The position numbers and the translations under genes are program-made. The notes below the pieces were generated by a model. It saw only the letters and a list, made by a program, of their open reading frames with translations, was not told the origin of the DNA and did not search any database. Shown in pieces: positions 23,717 to 31,680 of a stretch of DNA of 37,550 nt (the first letter of the stretch is position 1; each line of letters starts with the position of its first letter). Origin of the DNA: JAHDDY01 sp964549375 (lineage in GTDB: Bacteria > Pseudomonadota > Alphaproteobacteria > Rhodobacterales > Rhodobacteraceae); the NCBI GenBank assembly GCA_964549375.1, contig CAZJWF010000016.1:1-37550 (forward strand), in the 5' to 3' direction.

Positions 23717-23820
23717 CTCGTCACCTGACCGAATTACAAGTCAGGAGAATTTACGACGTCTACGATAATATACAGTGAACGACGAATATTTTAGCTAAAA
23801 GTCCGTACTATAATCATGAA

Positions 23821-23846
23821 CACCGCGCCCCGTAATTGGCGCGGTG
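23821..23846 (-). terminator. Hairpin after the META-domain lipoprotein gene
   Basis: CACCGCGCC at 23821-23829 pairs with GGCGCGGTG at 23838-23846, a perfect 9-base-pair stem with an 8-base loop, about 75 bases past the stop of the minus-strand gene. The T run is weak. A probable terminator between that gene and the kinase operon. Confidence 0.6.
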
Positions 23847-23919
23847 CTCAAAAATCGAGCAATAATTTATTAATACTTCAAGAAATTCAAACAATTCCGA
23901 AAGCACTATTATATCGCGA

Positions 23920-25584
23920 TCAGAACGCAGCAAACGTTGCCAAAGTTTTCCCATCCGGGCCGATCAACATCAGTTCTTTCAGGCCGGGTGCCATCCGGTA
24001 CTTGGACGCACTCTCCAGAGCGACGATGTAGTCCTTTTCGAGACCAAGGTTTTCGCATTTCGTTTCAGTGCTAAAAATGTTGCCCATATCGAATTCGCCC
24101 TTGAGCGTTTCGCTGAACTCACCGCCGTAGTTGTTACAGATGCCCTGCCCACCCGCAAAACCACTGTTCCCGTCAAAGTGCAGCTCGGCAGATGCGGGAA
24201 CAGCTTCCCCACGCAGACTGGAAAGACGCCATGACGTGCCGGACAACTCTTTCAAGTCTCCAACGTCCTCGGCAATTTCGAGACGCGGCGTTTCCACGGA
24301 TGCGACAACGGTTTCGTCAACTTCGTCGTAAGTATTCGGATCGATTTTTGGCTGTTCAAGTGCCGCAATCTCTTTCTTGACGTCCTTCACCTCCGTCTTT
24401 GAAACCTCGCTCACATCCGTCAATGTTTTTTCGGCAGCAAGTGGTTTCAAGGCCGCAGTTTCGATCGATGGCGCCGATGGGGTTTTATTCGGCAACTCGT
24501 CAACAAAAACCGCCTCTACCTCGATCATTTTCGGCGGCTCGGTTAATGCCGGGGCGTCAGTGATCGCACGACCGGTAGATGTGATCAGTTCTAACGGACG
24601 CCGCAATGGCAGAGGTGACGTTCGAATAGCCGCCGGTTTCGCAATCTTCGGCGGCGCACTTTGTGCGACGACCTTTGCCTCGAATACAGGGCCAATCCGC
24701 TCTGGGCGCGCACGCGGGAACGGCATAAAGTTCGTAACACCCAGCGATGCGACTTCGACGCCAGCCTCAACCGTTTCGACAATCGGATTGGTCGCGAAGT
24801 CTGCACGTAGCGGTTCCGCTTCAATAAGCGTTGGCACAGTTGTTTCTTGAATAGCCGCGTATTGCGGTAAATCGGATTCAACCGCGACAACAGTTAATGT
24901 TTGATCTGGGGCAGAATACCGATGGCTCGCACTGGAACCATAAGGCGCACTATGGATCGGCGCGGGCGCAAGTAGCGACTCAATGTCGCGGACAACCGAG
25001 CTCGACGAAGCGTCACTGAAGATTTGCGTCGGCAGGAGTGAGCTCTGCGGCAGATATGCGGACTCTGTCGTGAAAGTTCCTTCCGAAGCAGCGATTGGCG
25101 CAACGAACTCCGGTTGCGGTGCTTCAAAACCAATTGGAACACCAAACGACGCCTGTTCGTTCAAGATTGGGGCGCTGTAAGAAATCGGCTCAGATGCGAG
25201 GGCAGTTACCGGCGTTGAAATTCCCGCGTCAATAACAGGACCACCGGGGATATTCAGAATCGGTGCGGCTTGGATTGTTGTGTCCTGATAGACAGAACTC
25301 GCATAAGTCTGAGGAAGCGGCAGAGATTGCCCACTTCCCTGAATCGGTGCGCCATAAGTTTGCTGATAAAGCGCGTTATTGGCCGCTTTCGATCCACCAA
25401 TATAAACTGGGTTCCCAGGATCAGCAGGTGCTTTTTCAGCAACCTTTGCTGGCGCACTTACCGCCGAAGGGCCAAAGAGCGCGTCTGTCGCGCTTACCAT
25501 TCTGCCATCGCAAGCGGCCAATGTTCCTGTGAGTGCCGTTGCTGCTGCCAGCCGCGAGGTTACACTTATGCTCTTACCCATCAC
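23920..25584 (-). CDS. META-domain lipoprotein with long disordered region
   Basis: 554 residues. The N-terminus has a lipobox-like TLAAC with Cys25, so it is probably a lipoprotein, although the hydrophobic core (residues 12-24) is weak. Residues 26-440 are low complexity, rich in P, A, S, T and E, with repeated APIL/APIH-like fragments and no visible fold. Residues 447-554 are a META domain (LSGTSWRLSSLRGE... GFAGGQGICNNYGGEFS), the HslJ-type beta domain, with two cysteines (QGICN and ETKCEN) positioned for a disulfide. META proteins are envelope or secreted proteins, but the function of this arrangement is unknown. The gene is followed by a hairpin and preceded by accA at 42 bases. Confidence 0.8.
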   Translation of the reverse strand: MMGKSISVTSRLAAATALTGTLAACDGRMVSATDALFGPSAVSAPAKVAEKAPADPGNPVYIGGSKAANNALYQQTYGAPIQGSGQSLPLPQTYASSVYQDTTIQAAPILNIPGGPVIDAGISTPVTALASEPISYSAPILNEQASFGVPIGFEAPQPEFVAPIAASEGTFTTESAYLPQSSLLPTQIFSDASSSSVVRDIESLLAPAPIHSAPYGSSASHRYSAPDQTLTVVAVESDLPQYAAIQETTVPTLIEAEPLRADFATNPIVETVEAGVEVASLGVTNFMPFPRARPERIGPVFEAKVVAQSAPPKIAKPAAIRTSPLPLRRPLELITSTGRAITDAPALTEPPKMIEVEAVFVDELPNKTPSAPSIETAALKPLAAEKTLTDVSEVSKTEVKDVKKEIAALEQPKIDPNTYDEVDETVVASVETPRLEIAEDVGDLKELSGTSWRLSSLRGEAVPASAELHFDGNSGFAGGQGICNNYGGEFSETLKGEFDMGNIFSTETKCENLGLEKDYIVALESASKYRMAPGLKELMLIGPDGKTLATFAAF

Positions 25585-25626
25585 CAGTCTCCTTGGTTTG
25601 ACCGCCCAGCTTTTTCTCCGGGTCGG

Positions 25627-26586
25627 CTAGTCGAGTTTATGTCGTCCCATTGCGAGAAATTTATCCCGTCTTTCGAGACGAATTTGGTCTGCGCCCATTC
25701 CATCGTAACTTAGGAGTGCTTCTTCAATCGCATTCCCAAGCGTTTGAACGGTCATCTCTTTATCTCTGTGTGCTCCGCCAACTGGTTCTTCAACCACAGC
25801 ATCTACAATCTTAAGAGAGAGCAAATCTTGCGCCGTTAACCGAAGTGCCGCTGCGGCGTCTTGAGCTTTATCTGCGTTCTTCCACAGAATTGATGCACAG
25901 CCTTCGGGGGAAATGACTGAATATATGGAGTTTTCCAGCATCAAGACGCGGTTAGCGGTTGCCAAGGCAATCGCGCCACCAGAGCCACCCTCACCAATCA
26001 CTGTTGCGATCACAGGAACCTTTAGTTCCAGACACTTCTCCGTCGAACGCGCGATGGCTTCCGCTTGACCACGCTCCTCAGCACCTTTGCCGGGGTAGGC
26101 TCCCGGCGTGTCCACAAAGCTAAGAACAGGAAGCGAAAAACGGTCCGCCAGATCCATCAACCGGATCGCTTTTCGATACCCTTCTGGTCGCGCCATACCG
26201 AAGTTTCGACGTAAACGCTCATGGGTATCGGCACCTTTTTCTTGACCCAATACAACGACTGGGCGTCCGCGAAAACGGCCTAAACCACCGATGACGGCTT
26301 CGTCTTCCGCAAAACCACGATCTCCCGCAAGAGGCGTAAAATCTTCGATCAATGCCTCGATCATCTCAAGTGCATGAGGACGGTCGGGATGGCGCGCGAC
26401 CTGACAACGTCGCCACGGTGTCAGCTTACTGTAAAGATCGATAAGCTGCTTTTGTGCTTTTTCCTCAAGCTGCGAAACCTCGCGCCCGATATCCATATCA
26501 GGATCGTCCTTGGCGAGAACTCGCAGTTCTTCTGCCTTACCTTCCAACTCAGCAACGCTTTTTTCAAAATCAAGATATTGCAACAT
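25627..26586 (-). CDS. accA: Acetyl-CoA carboxylase carboxyltransferase subunit alpha
   Basis: 319 residues from the ATG at 26586 (MLQYLDFEKSVAELE), with CAGGG shortly upstream on the minus strand; an earlier in-frame ATG gives a non-family extension. With AccD it transfers the carboxyl group from biotin-AccB to acetyl-CoA for malonyl-CoA in fatty acid synthesis. Family markers include LDFEK at the start, GRFRGRPVVVLGQEKG, FGMARPEGYRKAIRLM, SFVDTPGAYPGKGAEERGQAEAI region, and VIGEGGSGGAIALA followed by SVISPEGCASILWK. Length fits AccA. The other subunits are not in the window, as is usual. Confidence 0.97.
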   Translation of the reverse strand: MLQYLDFEKSVAELEGKAEELRVLAKDDPDMDIGREVSQLEEKAQKQLIDLYSKLTPWRRCQVARHPDRPHALEMIEALIEDFTPLAGDRGFAEDEAVIGGLGRFRGRPVVVLGQEKGADTHERLRRNFGMARPEGYRKAIRLMDLADRFSLPVLSFVDTPGAYPGKGAEERGQAEAIARSTEKCLELKVPVIATVIGEGGSGGAIALATANRVLMLENSIYSVISPEGCASILWKNADKAQDAAAALRLTAQDLLSLKIVDAVVEEPVGGAHRDKEMTVQTLGNAIEEALLSYDGMGADQIRLERRDKFLAMGRHKLD

Positions 26587-26705
26587 AGCCCTGAATCCGT
26601 TCGTTAACAGAGCATAACCTAAAATCATACTTGAAGAAAAGAGTTTAAGTTACTGACTCTGAATTAAAATAGTACTCGTCCCTTTTTAGGACACTCTTAG
26701 ACGCC

Positions 26706-27464
26706 TCATTCGTAAATGAGCGCAGTAAGTGCCTCTTTCAACAACTGAAGTTCCCGTTCTTCGCTCATCCGATGGTCGCTCCCCTTAACGAGCTGCAAGC
26801 GAATATCGGAACATTCAATATGTGCTAACAGCCGCAAAGCTCGTTCTTGCGGGACATCGCGGTCATTCGTCCCATGCAGCAACCGCACGGGAAATGGCGC
26901 ATAATACGGCTCTCGAAGAATAAGGTTTTGGCGCCCGTCCTCGATCAACCGCCGGGCAATCGGATAGGGATCGTCATATTCGCTGGGGATCAAAACATAT
27001 CCATGTTCGTAGATTTTTTGACGCTGCGCTTGCGAGGCTGCGGCCCACATAGAGTCTTCTGTAAAGTCCGGCGCTGCGGCGATTCCAATCAATCCAGCGA
27101 CCTTTTTAGGTGCTTCTTGCGCCAAAAGCAGAGCGATCCATCCCCCCATCGACGATCCGACATAGATCTGAGGCCCCTTAGTAAGCTTTGAAACAACATC
27201 ACGCGCATCTCTCAACCAGTCGGAAATACAACCATCTACGAACTTTCCTGAAGACTGACCATGACCCGTGTAATCGAAGCGAAGAAAATTGACGCCCAGT
27301 TCAGCGCTGGTTTCTTGGAGGAAAACCGCTTTGCTGCCGGTCATGTCTGATTTAAACCCACCGAAGAAGACAACGCCCGGTTTTTCATCGGCCTCTTGCA
27401 CATTTGCCTTGTAATAGGCAATAGAGCGACCATCGGTTGTTATTAATATGTCAGGGTCGCCCAT
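26706..27464 (-). CDS. Alpha/beta-hydrolase
   Basis: 252 residues from the ATG at 27464, which has GGAGGAG a few bases upstream; the frame stays open to 27740 but that part lies inside the divergent glycosyltransferase gene. The fold shows VVFFGGFKSD near the start (oxyanion loop), LRFDYTGHGQSSG, the nucleophile elbow YVGSSMGGW, the acid in LLHGTNDRDVP and the histidine in KGSDHRMS. It could be an esterase or lipase-like enzyme; substrate unknown. Its start codon overlaps that of the glycosyltransferase on the other strand within CCATGG, so the two are linked in arrangement. Confidence 0.9.
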   Translation of the reverse strand: MGDPDILITTDGRSIAYYKANVQEADEKPGVVFFGGFKSDMTGSKAVFLQETSAELGVNFLRFDYTGHGQSSGKFVDGCISDWLRDARDVVSKLTKGPQIYVGSSMGGWIALLLAQEAPKKVAGLIGIAAAPDFTEDSMWAAASQAQRQKIYEHGYVLIPSEYDDPYPIARRLIEDGRQNLILREPYYAPFPVRLLHGTNDRDVPQERALRLLAHIECSDIRLQLVKGSDHRMSEERELQLLKEALTALIYE

Positions 27465-28707
27465 GGCGCGCTCCTCCATCCATTCTGATCCCGTCGAGCT
27501 ATCGCTTTCTCGATCTGCCGACAAGCAAGGCCCTGTGATATTGCAGTTGGTCCCTGAATTGAACGAAGGGGGCGTCGAACGGGGTGCGCTCGAAATTGCT
27601 GAGGCCATCATTGAAGCTGGGGGACGCGCACTGGTCGCAACCGCAGGCGGGAAGATGGAGCCGCGTTTACGACAGATGGGTGCGGAAATCTTCCGCCTAC
27701 CGCTGCACCGTAAGGGGCCGCTTCGGATGTGGGCAAACACTCAAAGCCTCAAACGACTGATCCGTAACGAAAAGGTCGAGATCGTTCATGCCCGTAGCCG
27801 TGCTCCGGCCTGGAGCGGCTGGCAGGCGACGCGCAAGACCGGCACGCCATTCGTCACCACCTACCACGGCGCTTACAATGAAGGAGCGATGGGAAAACGA
27901 CGCTATAATAGCGTGATGGCGCGCGGAAAGCCGGTAATCGCGGTCTCGGACTTTGTCGCCGAGATGATCCAAGAACGACATGGAACGCCGACACAAAACA
28001 TCGTGACGATCCCGCGAGGAGCGGATTTGACGATATTTAGCCGGAATCTAGTGACATCCGAGCGGATCGCGGCGTTGGTTAGAAACTGGCACCTAGATCA
28101 AGAAAAACGACCCGTCTTCATGCTGCCTGGAAGGCTTACGCGCTGGAAGGGCCAAGAAATTTTCATCGATGCTTGCGAAATCCTGAAAAAGCGGCGCGGA
28201 CCGGGCGCTTTTATTGGCCTTATTGTTGGTACCGCCAAAGAAGGCTCAGACTATCTCATGGCCCTCGATAAACGTATCAGCAAAACGCAGACCAGTGAGT
28301 GCGTTAGGATTGTTGGTGCCTGCACCGATATGCCGGCAGCCTATATGCTTTCGAGTTGTGTTCTCTCGGCGTCGACAGACCCCGAAGCCTTTGGACGGGT
28401 CGCTGTTGAGGCGCAAGCGATGGGTTGCCCGGTCATCGCCACCAACCACGGCGGCGGATGCGAAACGGTCGAAGATGACATCACAGGTATCTTGGTTAAA
28501 CCGGGTGATCCCGTTTCGATGGCCGCGGCAATGGAAGAAATTCTTGATCTGACAGAAGAAGAACGCGGCTGGGTTTTCGACGCTGCAACTGCGCGTGTCG
28601 CGAAACACTTCTCAATCGAACGGATGCAGGAAAGCACCCTTGATGTCTACGAAAGTGTCCTCGGCTATCCATTCCCATGGCGGAAACCGCCTCAGCAATG
28701 GAAATAA
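27463..28707 (+). CDS. Glycosyltransferase, GT4 family
   Basis: 414 residues from the ATG at 27463, which has AGGG 6 bases upstream; an in-frame ATG at 27448 (no ribosome site) would add five residues. Retaining GT-B glycosyltransferase: N-terminal Rossmann domain begins with LVPELNEGGVERGALEIAEA and the C-terminal domain has FMLPGRLTRWKGQEIFIDA and SASTDPEAFGRVAVEAQAMGCPVIATNHGG, the EX7E-type donor site. It probably builds a lipopolysaccharide, capsule or exopolysaccharide. No signal peptide. The acceptor is unknown, and it need not have any link to the Dlt-like operon 8 kb away. A hairpin follows its stop. Confidence 0.94.
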   Translation: MARSSIHSDPVELSLSRSADKQGPVILQLVPELNEGGVERGALEIAEAIIEAGGRALVATAGGKMEPRLRQMGAEIFRLPLHRKGPLRMWANTQSLKRLIRNEKVEIVHARSRAPAWSGWQATRKTGTPFVTTYHGAYNEGAMGKRRYNSVMARGKPVIAVSDFVAEMIQERHGTPTQNIVTIPRGADLTIFSRNLVTSERIAALVRNWHLDQEKRPVFMLPGRLTRWKGQEIFIDACEILKKRRGPGAFIGLIVGTAKEGSDYLMALDKRISKTQTSECVRIVGACTDMPAAYMLSSCVLSASTDPEAFGRVAVEAQAMGCPVIATNHGGGCETVEDDITGILVKPGDPVSMAAAMEEILDLTEEERGWVFDAATARVAKHFSIERMQESTLDVYESVLGYPFPWRKPPQQWK

Positions 28708-28735
28708 GGCTCCGCCAGAAAACTGAACGGAGCCT
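28707..28735. terminator. Bidirectional terminator
   Basis: AGGCTCCG at 28707-28714 pairs with CGGAGCCT at 28728-28735, followed by CAAATTATT. It overlaps the last base of the glycosyltransferase stop and lies 27 bases past the rpmB stop, between the two convergent genes. Confidence 0.7.
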
Positions 28736-28761
28736 CAAATTATTCTAGATCGAAAAGAGCT

Positions 28762-29055
28762 TTAAGCGGTTACGGTTTCCGCAGCCTTCATAACTTCTTT
28801 TTTTACTTTCAGCGCTGATGGCGACAACTCGCTATCGCGCGCTTTCAGCAAGTACGCATCCAAGCCGCCGCGATGATCGACCGTGCGAAGAGTGCTCGCC
28901 GCGATCTTGAAGCTAAAGCTGCGACCGAGGCTCTCACTCGCGAGCGTCACATTATTCAGATTTGGCAGAAAGCGACGGCGCGTGCGGTTCTTCGCGTGGC
29001 TTACATTGTTGCCGGTAAGAACGCCTTTTCCGGAAAGCTCACAACGACGGGCCAT
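28762..29055 (-). CDS. rpmB: 50S ribosomal protein L28
   Basis: 97 residues from the ATG at 29055 (MARRCELSGKGVLTGNNVSH), preceded by GAGGACTAG on the minus strand. Family motifs are GKGVLTGNNVSHAKNRTRRRF, FLPNLNNVTLASESLGRSF and a closing TLRTVDHRGGLDAYL. A single CELSGKG cysteine is present at the start; the second CxxC-type zinc pair is absent, as in the zinc-independent form. Basic and typical in length for alphaproteobacterial L28. The 5' leader has conspicuous stem-loops (29085-29157). Confidence 0.97.
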   Translation of the reverse strand: MARRCELSGKGVLTGNNVSHAKNRTRRRFLPNLNNVTLASESLGRSFSFKIAASTLRTVDHRGGLDAYLLKARDSELSPSALKVKKEVMKAAETVTA

Positions 29056-29416
29056 ATCTCTAGTCCTCAAAACAGATGAATCGCCGCACCCTGTGGTGCG
29101 CCGCTGAGGGCTGGTGTGTACCGAGATGGCCAGATGGCGTCAAGGCCAGAACACCAGAGTTTTCGCACCGAGACAGCTTTTTTGCCTCCTTCGAAAATTC
29201 GTGCATGCGGCATGCCTCAGCTAAAAGAGAAATTAACGTTCAATACACCCATAGATAGAGAGCATGAGGTCGGCGATAGCGTGAAGCTCCCAATATACAG
29301 CCCCATCTGCCGAGTCTATTACATTACGTAGGGCATCAGTCCAAACCTCTTTCCGTTTCCCTTCGCATTGAAATCGCGTAAATACGGCGCTGATTTAGTT
29401 TCGGGGAGGCAGTACC
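29056..29416. other. Intergenic region between rpmB and the metallopeptidase gene
   Basis: This 361-base divergent spacer must hold the promoters of rpmB (minus) and of the metallopeptidase gene (plus). I find no supported gene. Nearest rpmB it contains two nested inverted repeats and a small hairpin; the rest, 29160-29400, is AT-richer with no clear structure. Confidence 0.6.
29085..29157 (-). promoter_or_regulatory. Structured rpmB 5' leader
   Basis: Reading plus coordinates, CGCACC at 29085-29090 pairs with GGTGCG at 29095-29100 (loop CTGT). Further from the gene, CTGGTGT at 29111-29117 pairs with ACACCAG at 29151-29157, and inside it TGGCC at 29127-29131 with GGCCA at 29144-29148. This forms a stacked stem followed by a hairpin 30 bases before the rpmB start. 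Ribosomal protein leaders are often binding sites for the protein, but that is inference here. Confidence 0.4.
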
Positions 29417-30310
29417 ATGAAATGGCGCGGACGTAGAGCGAGCTCCAATATTGAAGATCGACGGGGGGGCCGCAGGCGCGGGGTCAAACGCGCAGGTGGC
29501 GGACTCGGAATGGGTGCCATTATCCTTATGGGTGCCAGCATCTTCTTCCCTGATGCCGTTCCTCTTTTGCAGATGTTTGGTATTGGCGGGCAAGGCAGCA
29601 GTGCGAGCAGCTATCGCCAAAACGGCCCCGTCGTGCGCTCGGGGGTCAACGACGATCAACGTCAGTTCGCTGCCGTTGTACTCGGAGATACCGAAGAAAT
29701 CTGGGGACAAATTTTTGCCCAGCCGGGAAAAATTTATAAAGAACGCTCTGACGACTACCCCGAGCCGGTTGTTGTAATCTTTGACGGCCGCACGTCGTCA
29801 CCTTGCGGTCCCGCAAGCACTGGCTCTGGGCCGTTTTATTGCCCCGCCGACAAAAAAATCTATCTCGATCCCGGCTTTTACGAGATCATGGACCGTAAAC
29901 TCGGCGCTTCCGGCGATTTTGCCCAAGCGTATGTCGTTGCCCACGAGGTTGCTCACCACGTCCAAAACGTAGTCGGCGTGATCCCAGAAGTCGACGCGCA
30001 ACGTCGGCGCTCGTCAAAAGTCGAGGCCAATCGCCTCACGGTGCGCCTTGAACTGCAAGCAGACTGTTACTCTGGCGTTTGGACAAATAAAGTCCGCAGC
30101 GTTCTTGAAGAAGGTGATATTAAAGAAGCGCTCAATGCTGCCTTCCAGATTGGTGATGATACGCTTCAAGGCCGCAACGGTGGCCACATCAACCCCGCGA
30201 GCTTTACACATGGCACGTCCGAGCAGCGGGTAAACTGGTTCTTTAAAGGCTTGAAGGCAGGCGATATCGGCGTGTGCAATACCTTCAATCAAGCTTACGA
30301 AGCGCTCTAA
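29417..30310 (+). CDS. Neutral zinc metallopeptidase (YpfJ/PF04228-type)
   Basis: 297 residues; ATG with GGGGAGG upstream. Residues 1-35 are rich in arginine and glycine (RRASSNIEDRRGGRRRG), then residues 32-52 form a signal-anchor transmembrane segment (GMGAIILMGASIFF). The enzyme domain has the zinc motif VVAHEVAHHVQN with two histidines and the catalytic glutamate. CGPASTGSGPFYCPADKKIYLDP precedes it with two cysteines, and LELQADCYSGVW supplies the third zinc ligand. These are the features of the YpfJ family of putative neutral zinc metallopeptidases, likely facing the periplasm. Substrates unknown. Confidence 0.93.
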   Translation: MKWRGRRASSNIEDRRGGRRRGVKRAGGGLGMGAIILMGASIFFPDAVPLLQMFGIGGQGSSASSYRQNGPVVRSGVNDDQRQFAAVVLGDTEEIWGQIFAQPGKIYKERSDDYPEPVVVIFDGRTSSPCGPASTGSGPFYCPADKKIYLDPGFYEIMDRKLGASGDFAQAYVVAHEVAHHVQNVVGVIPEVDAQRRRSSKVEANRLTVRLELQADCYSGVWTNKVRSVLEEGDIKEALNAAFQIGDDTLQGRNGGHINPASFTHGTSEQRVNWFFKGLKAGDIGVCNTFNQAYEAL

Positions 30311-30320
30311 CCATTCCCAA

Positions 30321-30346
30321 GGAGCGATGACGCCGGTCGTTGCTCC
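30321..30346. terminator. Bidirectional terminator
   Basis: GGAGC at 30321-30325 pairs with GCTCC at 30342-30346, and the arms extend inward as GGAGCGATGAC/GTCGTTGCTCC with two mismatches. It lies between the stop of the metallopeptidase gene and the stop of the convergent methyltransferase gene. Confidence 0.5.
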
Positions 30347-30967
30347 CTATGATCGCCGAAAGATCGCGACCGTCGCGCGGTCTTTGGAACGATCATGGTC
30401 CGCATCATAAATCGCGTGGTCCTCAAGCGTTATCTCGCCGATTGTATTCGCGTCGCGCAAAGCCGCAAATTTATCCGCGAAGCCGTGAGTTTCGAAATGT
30501 TCGGTATTGATACCCAAGCAGAACATCGCTCCTGATGCGCTGATACGAATAAGCTCATCGAGAGCTTCCGGCCCAACGTGACCGTGGGTAAAAGTCCCCG
30601 CGCTGACCACCCCGCGATAACCGCCCATATCCAGTGGAAGAGTCGTCAGCAAATTGCCTTCGATCAGACGGGTGTAGACACCTTTCTCGACGGCAACCGC
30701 CAGCATCTCCGGCGATACGTCCAGCCCATCGACCCGTTGCCCCGACAGCTCGACGCCCACGGCACCAGAGCCACACCCAACATCGAGGATTGGACCAGTA
30801 CCGCTTGTCCGCAAAAAGGTTTCGGCAACGATCCGAGGCATGGCATAGCCCATCCGCTCAATGAAATCCGCATCGTAGGTCGTCGCCCAGTCTTTATAGA
30901 GTTGCTTGACCTGCTCGACGCCGTCGAGCGCGTAAGCGGAGCCAAGCCTTGGCGTTTCATCGCTCAT
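30347..30967 (-). CDS. Class I SAM-dependent methyltransferase
   Basis: 206 residues. ILDVGCGSGAVGVELSG is the SAM-binding motif I, VDGLDVSPEMLAVAVEKG the acidic motif II, and GVVSAGTFTHGHVGPEAL the third motif. The N-terminus KQLYKDWATTYDADF is typical of the small methyltransferase group of UbiE/Coq5-like folds. Substrate unknown. Its start overlaps the stop of the racemase-family gene by four bases (ATGA), so the two are translated together. Confidence 0.9.
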   Translation of the reverse strand: MSDETPRLGSAYALDGVEQVKQLYKDWATTYDADFIERMGYAMPRIVAETFLRTSGTGPILDVGCGSGAVGVELSGQRVDGLDVSPEMLAVAVEKGVYTRLIEGNLLTTLPLDMGGYRGVVSAGTFTHGHVGPEALDELIRISASGAMFCLGINTEHFETHGFADKFAALRDANTIGEITLEDHAIYDADHDRSKDRATVAIFRRS

Positions 30968-31611
30968 GACAATGCTCCCTCGATCGCATCAATCACGGTA
31001 AAAACAGGCACCCCAACCGCCTGAGACACCGCCGTCCGATAAGGCCCCATATTTGTACATTCGAACACGATTGCCTCAAGGTCGGGGCTCTGCGTCATCA
31101 GCGCCCGCGCCGCGTCAATCATTTCCGCTCCGACCTTAGCGCCATCGAGTTCCCGCTTGTCTTCAAAGACCACGCTTGCAAGTTCTCCTGCTTTGGACAA
31201 GCCGACAATCGGCACAGGTTCAGTGATCCCCACAGCGAGGAGATGGCGAGGCGATAAAGCATTCGAATCAATCGTTAGAATCCCTGTCTTGCGATTCAGC
31301 ATTGGCACAAGCGTTAGTGCCGATGTCACCACGGGCACTGGAAGCGCCGCCTGCATTTGATCCTGAAAAAGAGACAGAAAGCCGCAACTGGTTCCGATAA
31401 CACTGGCTCCCTCTTCAACGAGGGAACGCCCGGCCGCGATAAAGGGCTGAAGAAGCGCGTCCGCGTCTCCCCTTACCGCCTGCTGTGCCGAGGCTTGCCT
31501 GACTTTACGATAACCAACTGAAACCGAGAAACTGTCGGGATGCCCAATATCCCCCAGTGGACGTGGGAACGCGGTATCCAGCATAATTATACCGGCCTTC
31601 CCGCTCGTCAT
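30964..31611 (-). CDS. Aspartate/glutamate racemase-superfamily protein
   Basis: 215 residues from the ATG at 31611 (MTSGKAGIIMLDTAFPRPLG); earlier in-frame ATGs reach into the divergent spacer. Two catalytic-type cysteines are visible: GTSCGFLSLF (about 80) and FECTNMGPYRTA (about 190), the pair that acts as acid and base in the racemase fold. The DTAFPRPLGD start is that of the hydantoin-racemase/AroM-like branch. It may racemise or isomerise an amino acid or related compound. It is divergent from a DadA-like D-amino acid dehydrogenase and next to a TRAP transporter, so a D-amino acid route is plausible. Substrate not determined. Confidence 0.85.
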   Translation of the reverse strand: MTSGKAGIIMLDTAFPRPLGDIGHPDSFSVSVGYRKVRQASAQQAVRGDADALLQPFIAAGRSLVEEGASVIGTSCGFLSLFQDQMQAALPVPVVTSALTLVPMLNRKTGILTIDSNALSPRHLLAVGITEPVPIVGLSKAGELASVVFEDKRELDGAKVGAEMIDAARALMTQSPDLEAIVFECTNMGPYRTAVSQAVGVPVFTVIDAIEGALS

Positions 31612-31680
31612 TCGCTTGCTTCCCATCAAAATTTGACGTCAATCATTCGTATCGGGAATTTGGAACACAAGCGATTAATT

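Noticed and set aside
27465..27740. N-terminal extension of the alpha/beta-hydrolase frame
   Set aside because: It lies antisense within the glycosyltransferase gene and lacks family character; the ATG at 27464 has a strong ribosome site.
29056..29190. A short GTG-started minus-strand frame in the rpmB leader
   Set aside because: The only GGAGG is 16 bases from the start, too far, and the residues look like a translated stem-loop.
31540..31680. 47-codon N-terminal extension of the DadA-like frame
   Set aside because: The FAD-binding motif begins directly after the ATG at 31681, and the upstream part overlaps the start of the divergent racemase-family gene.
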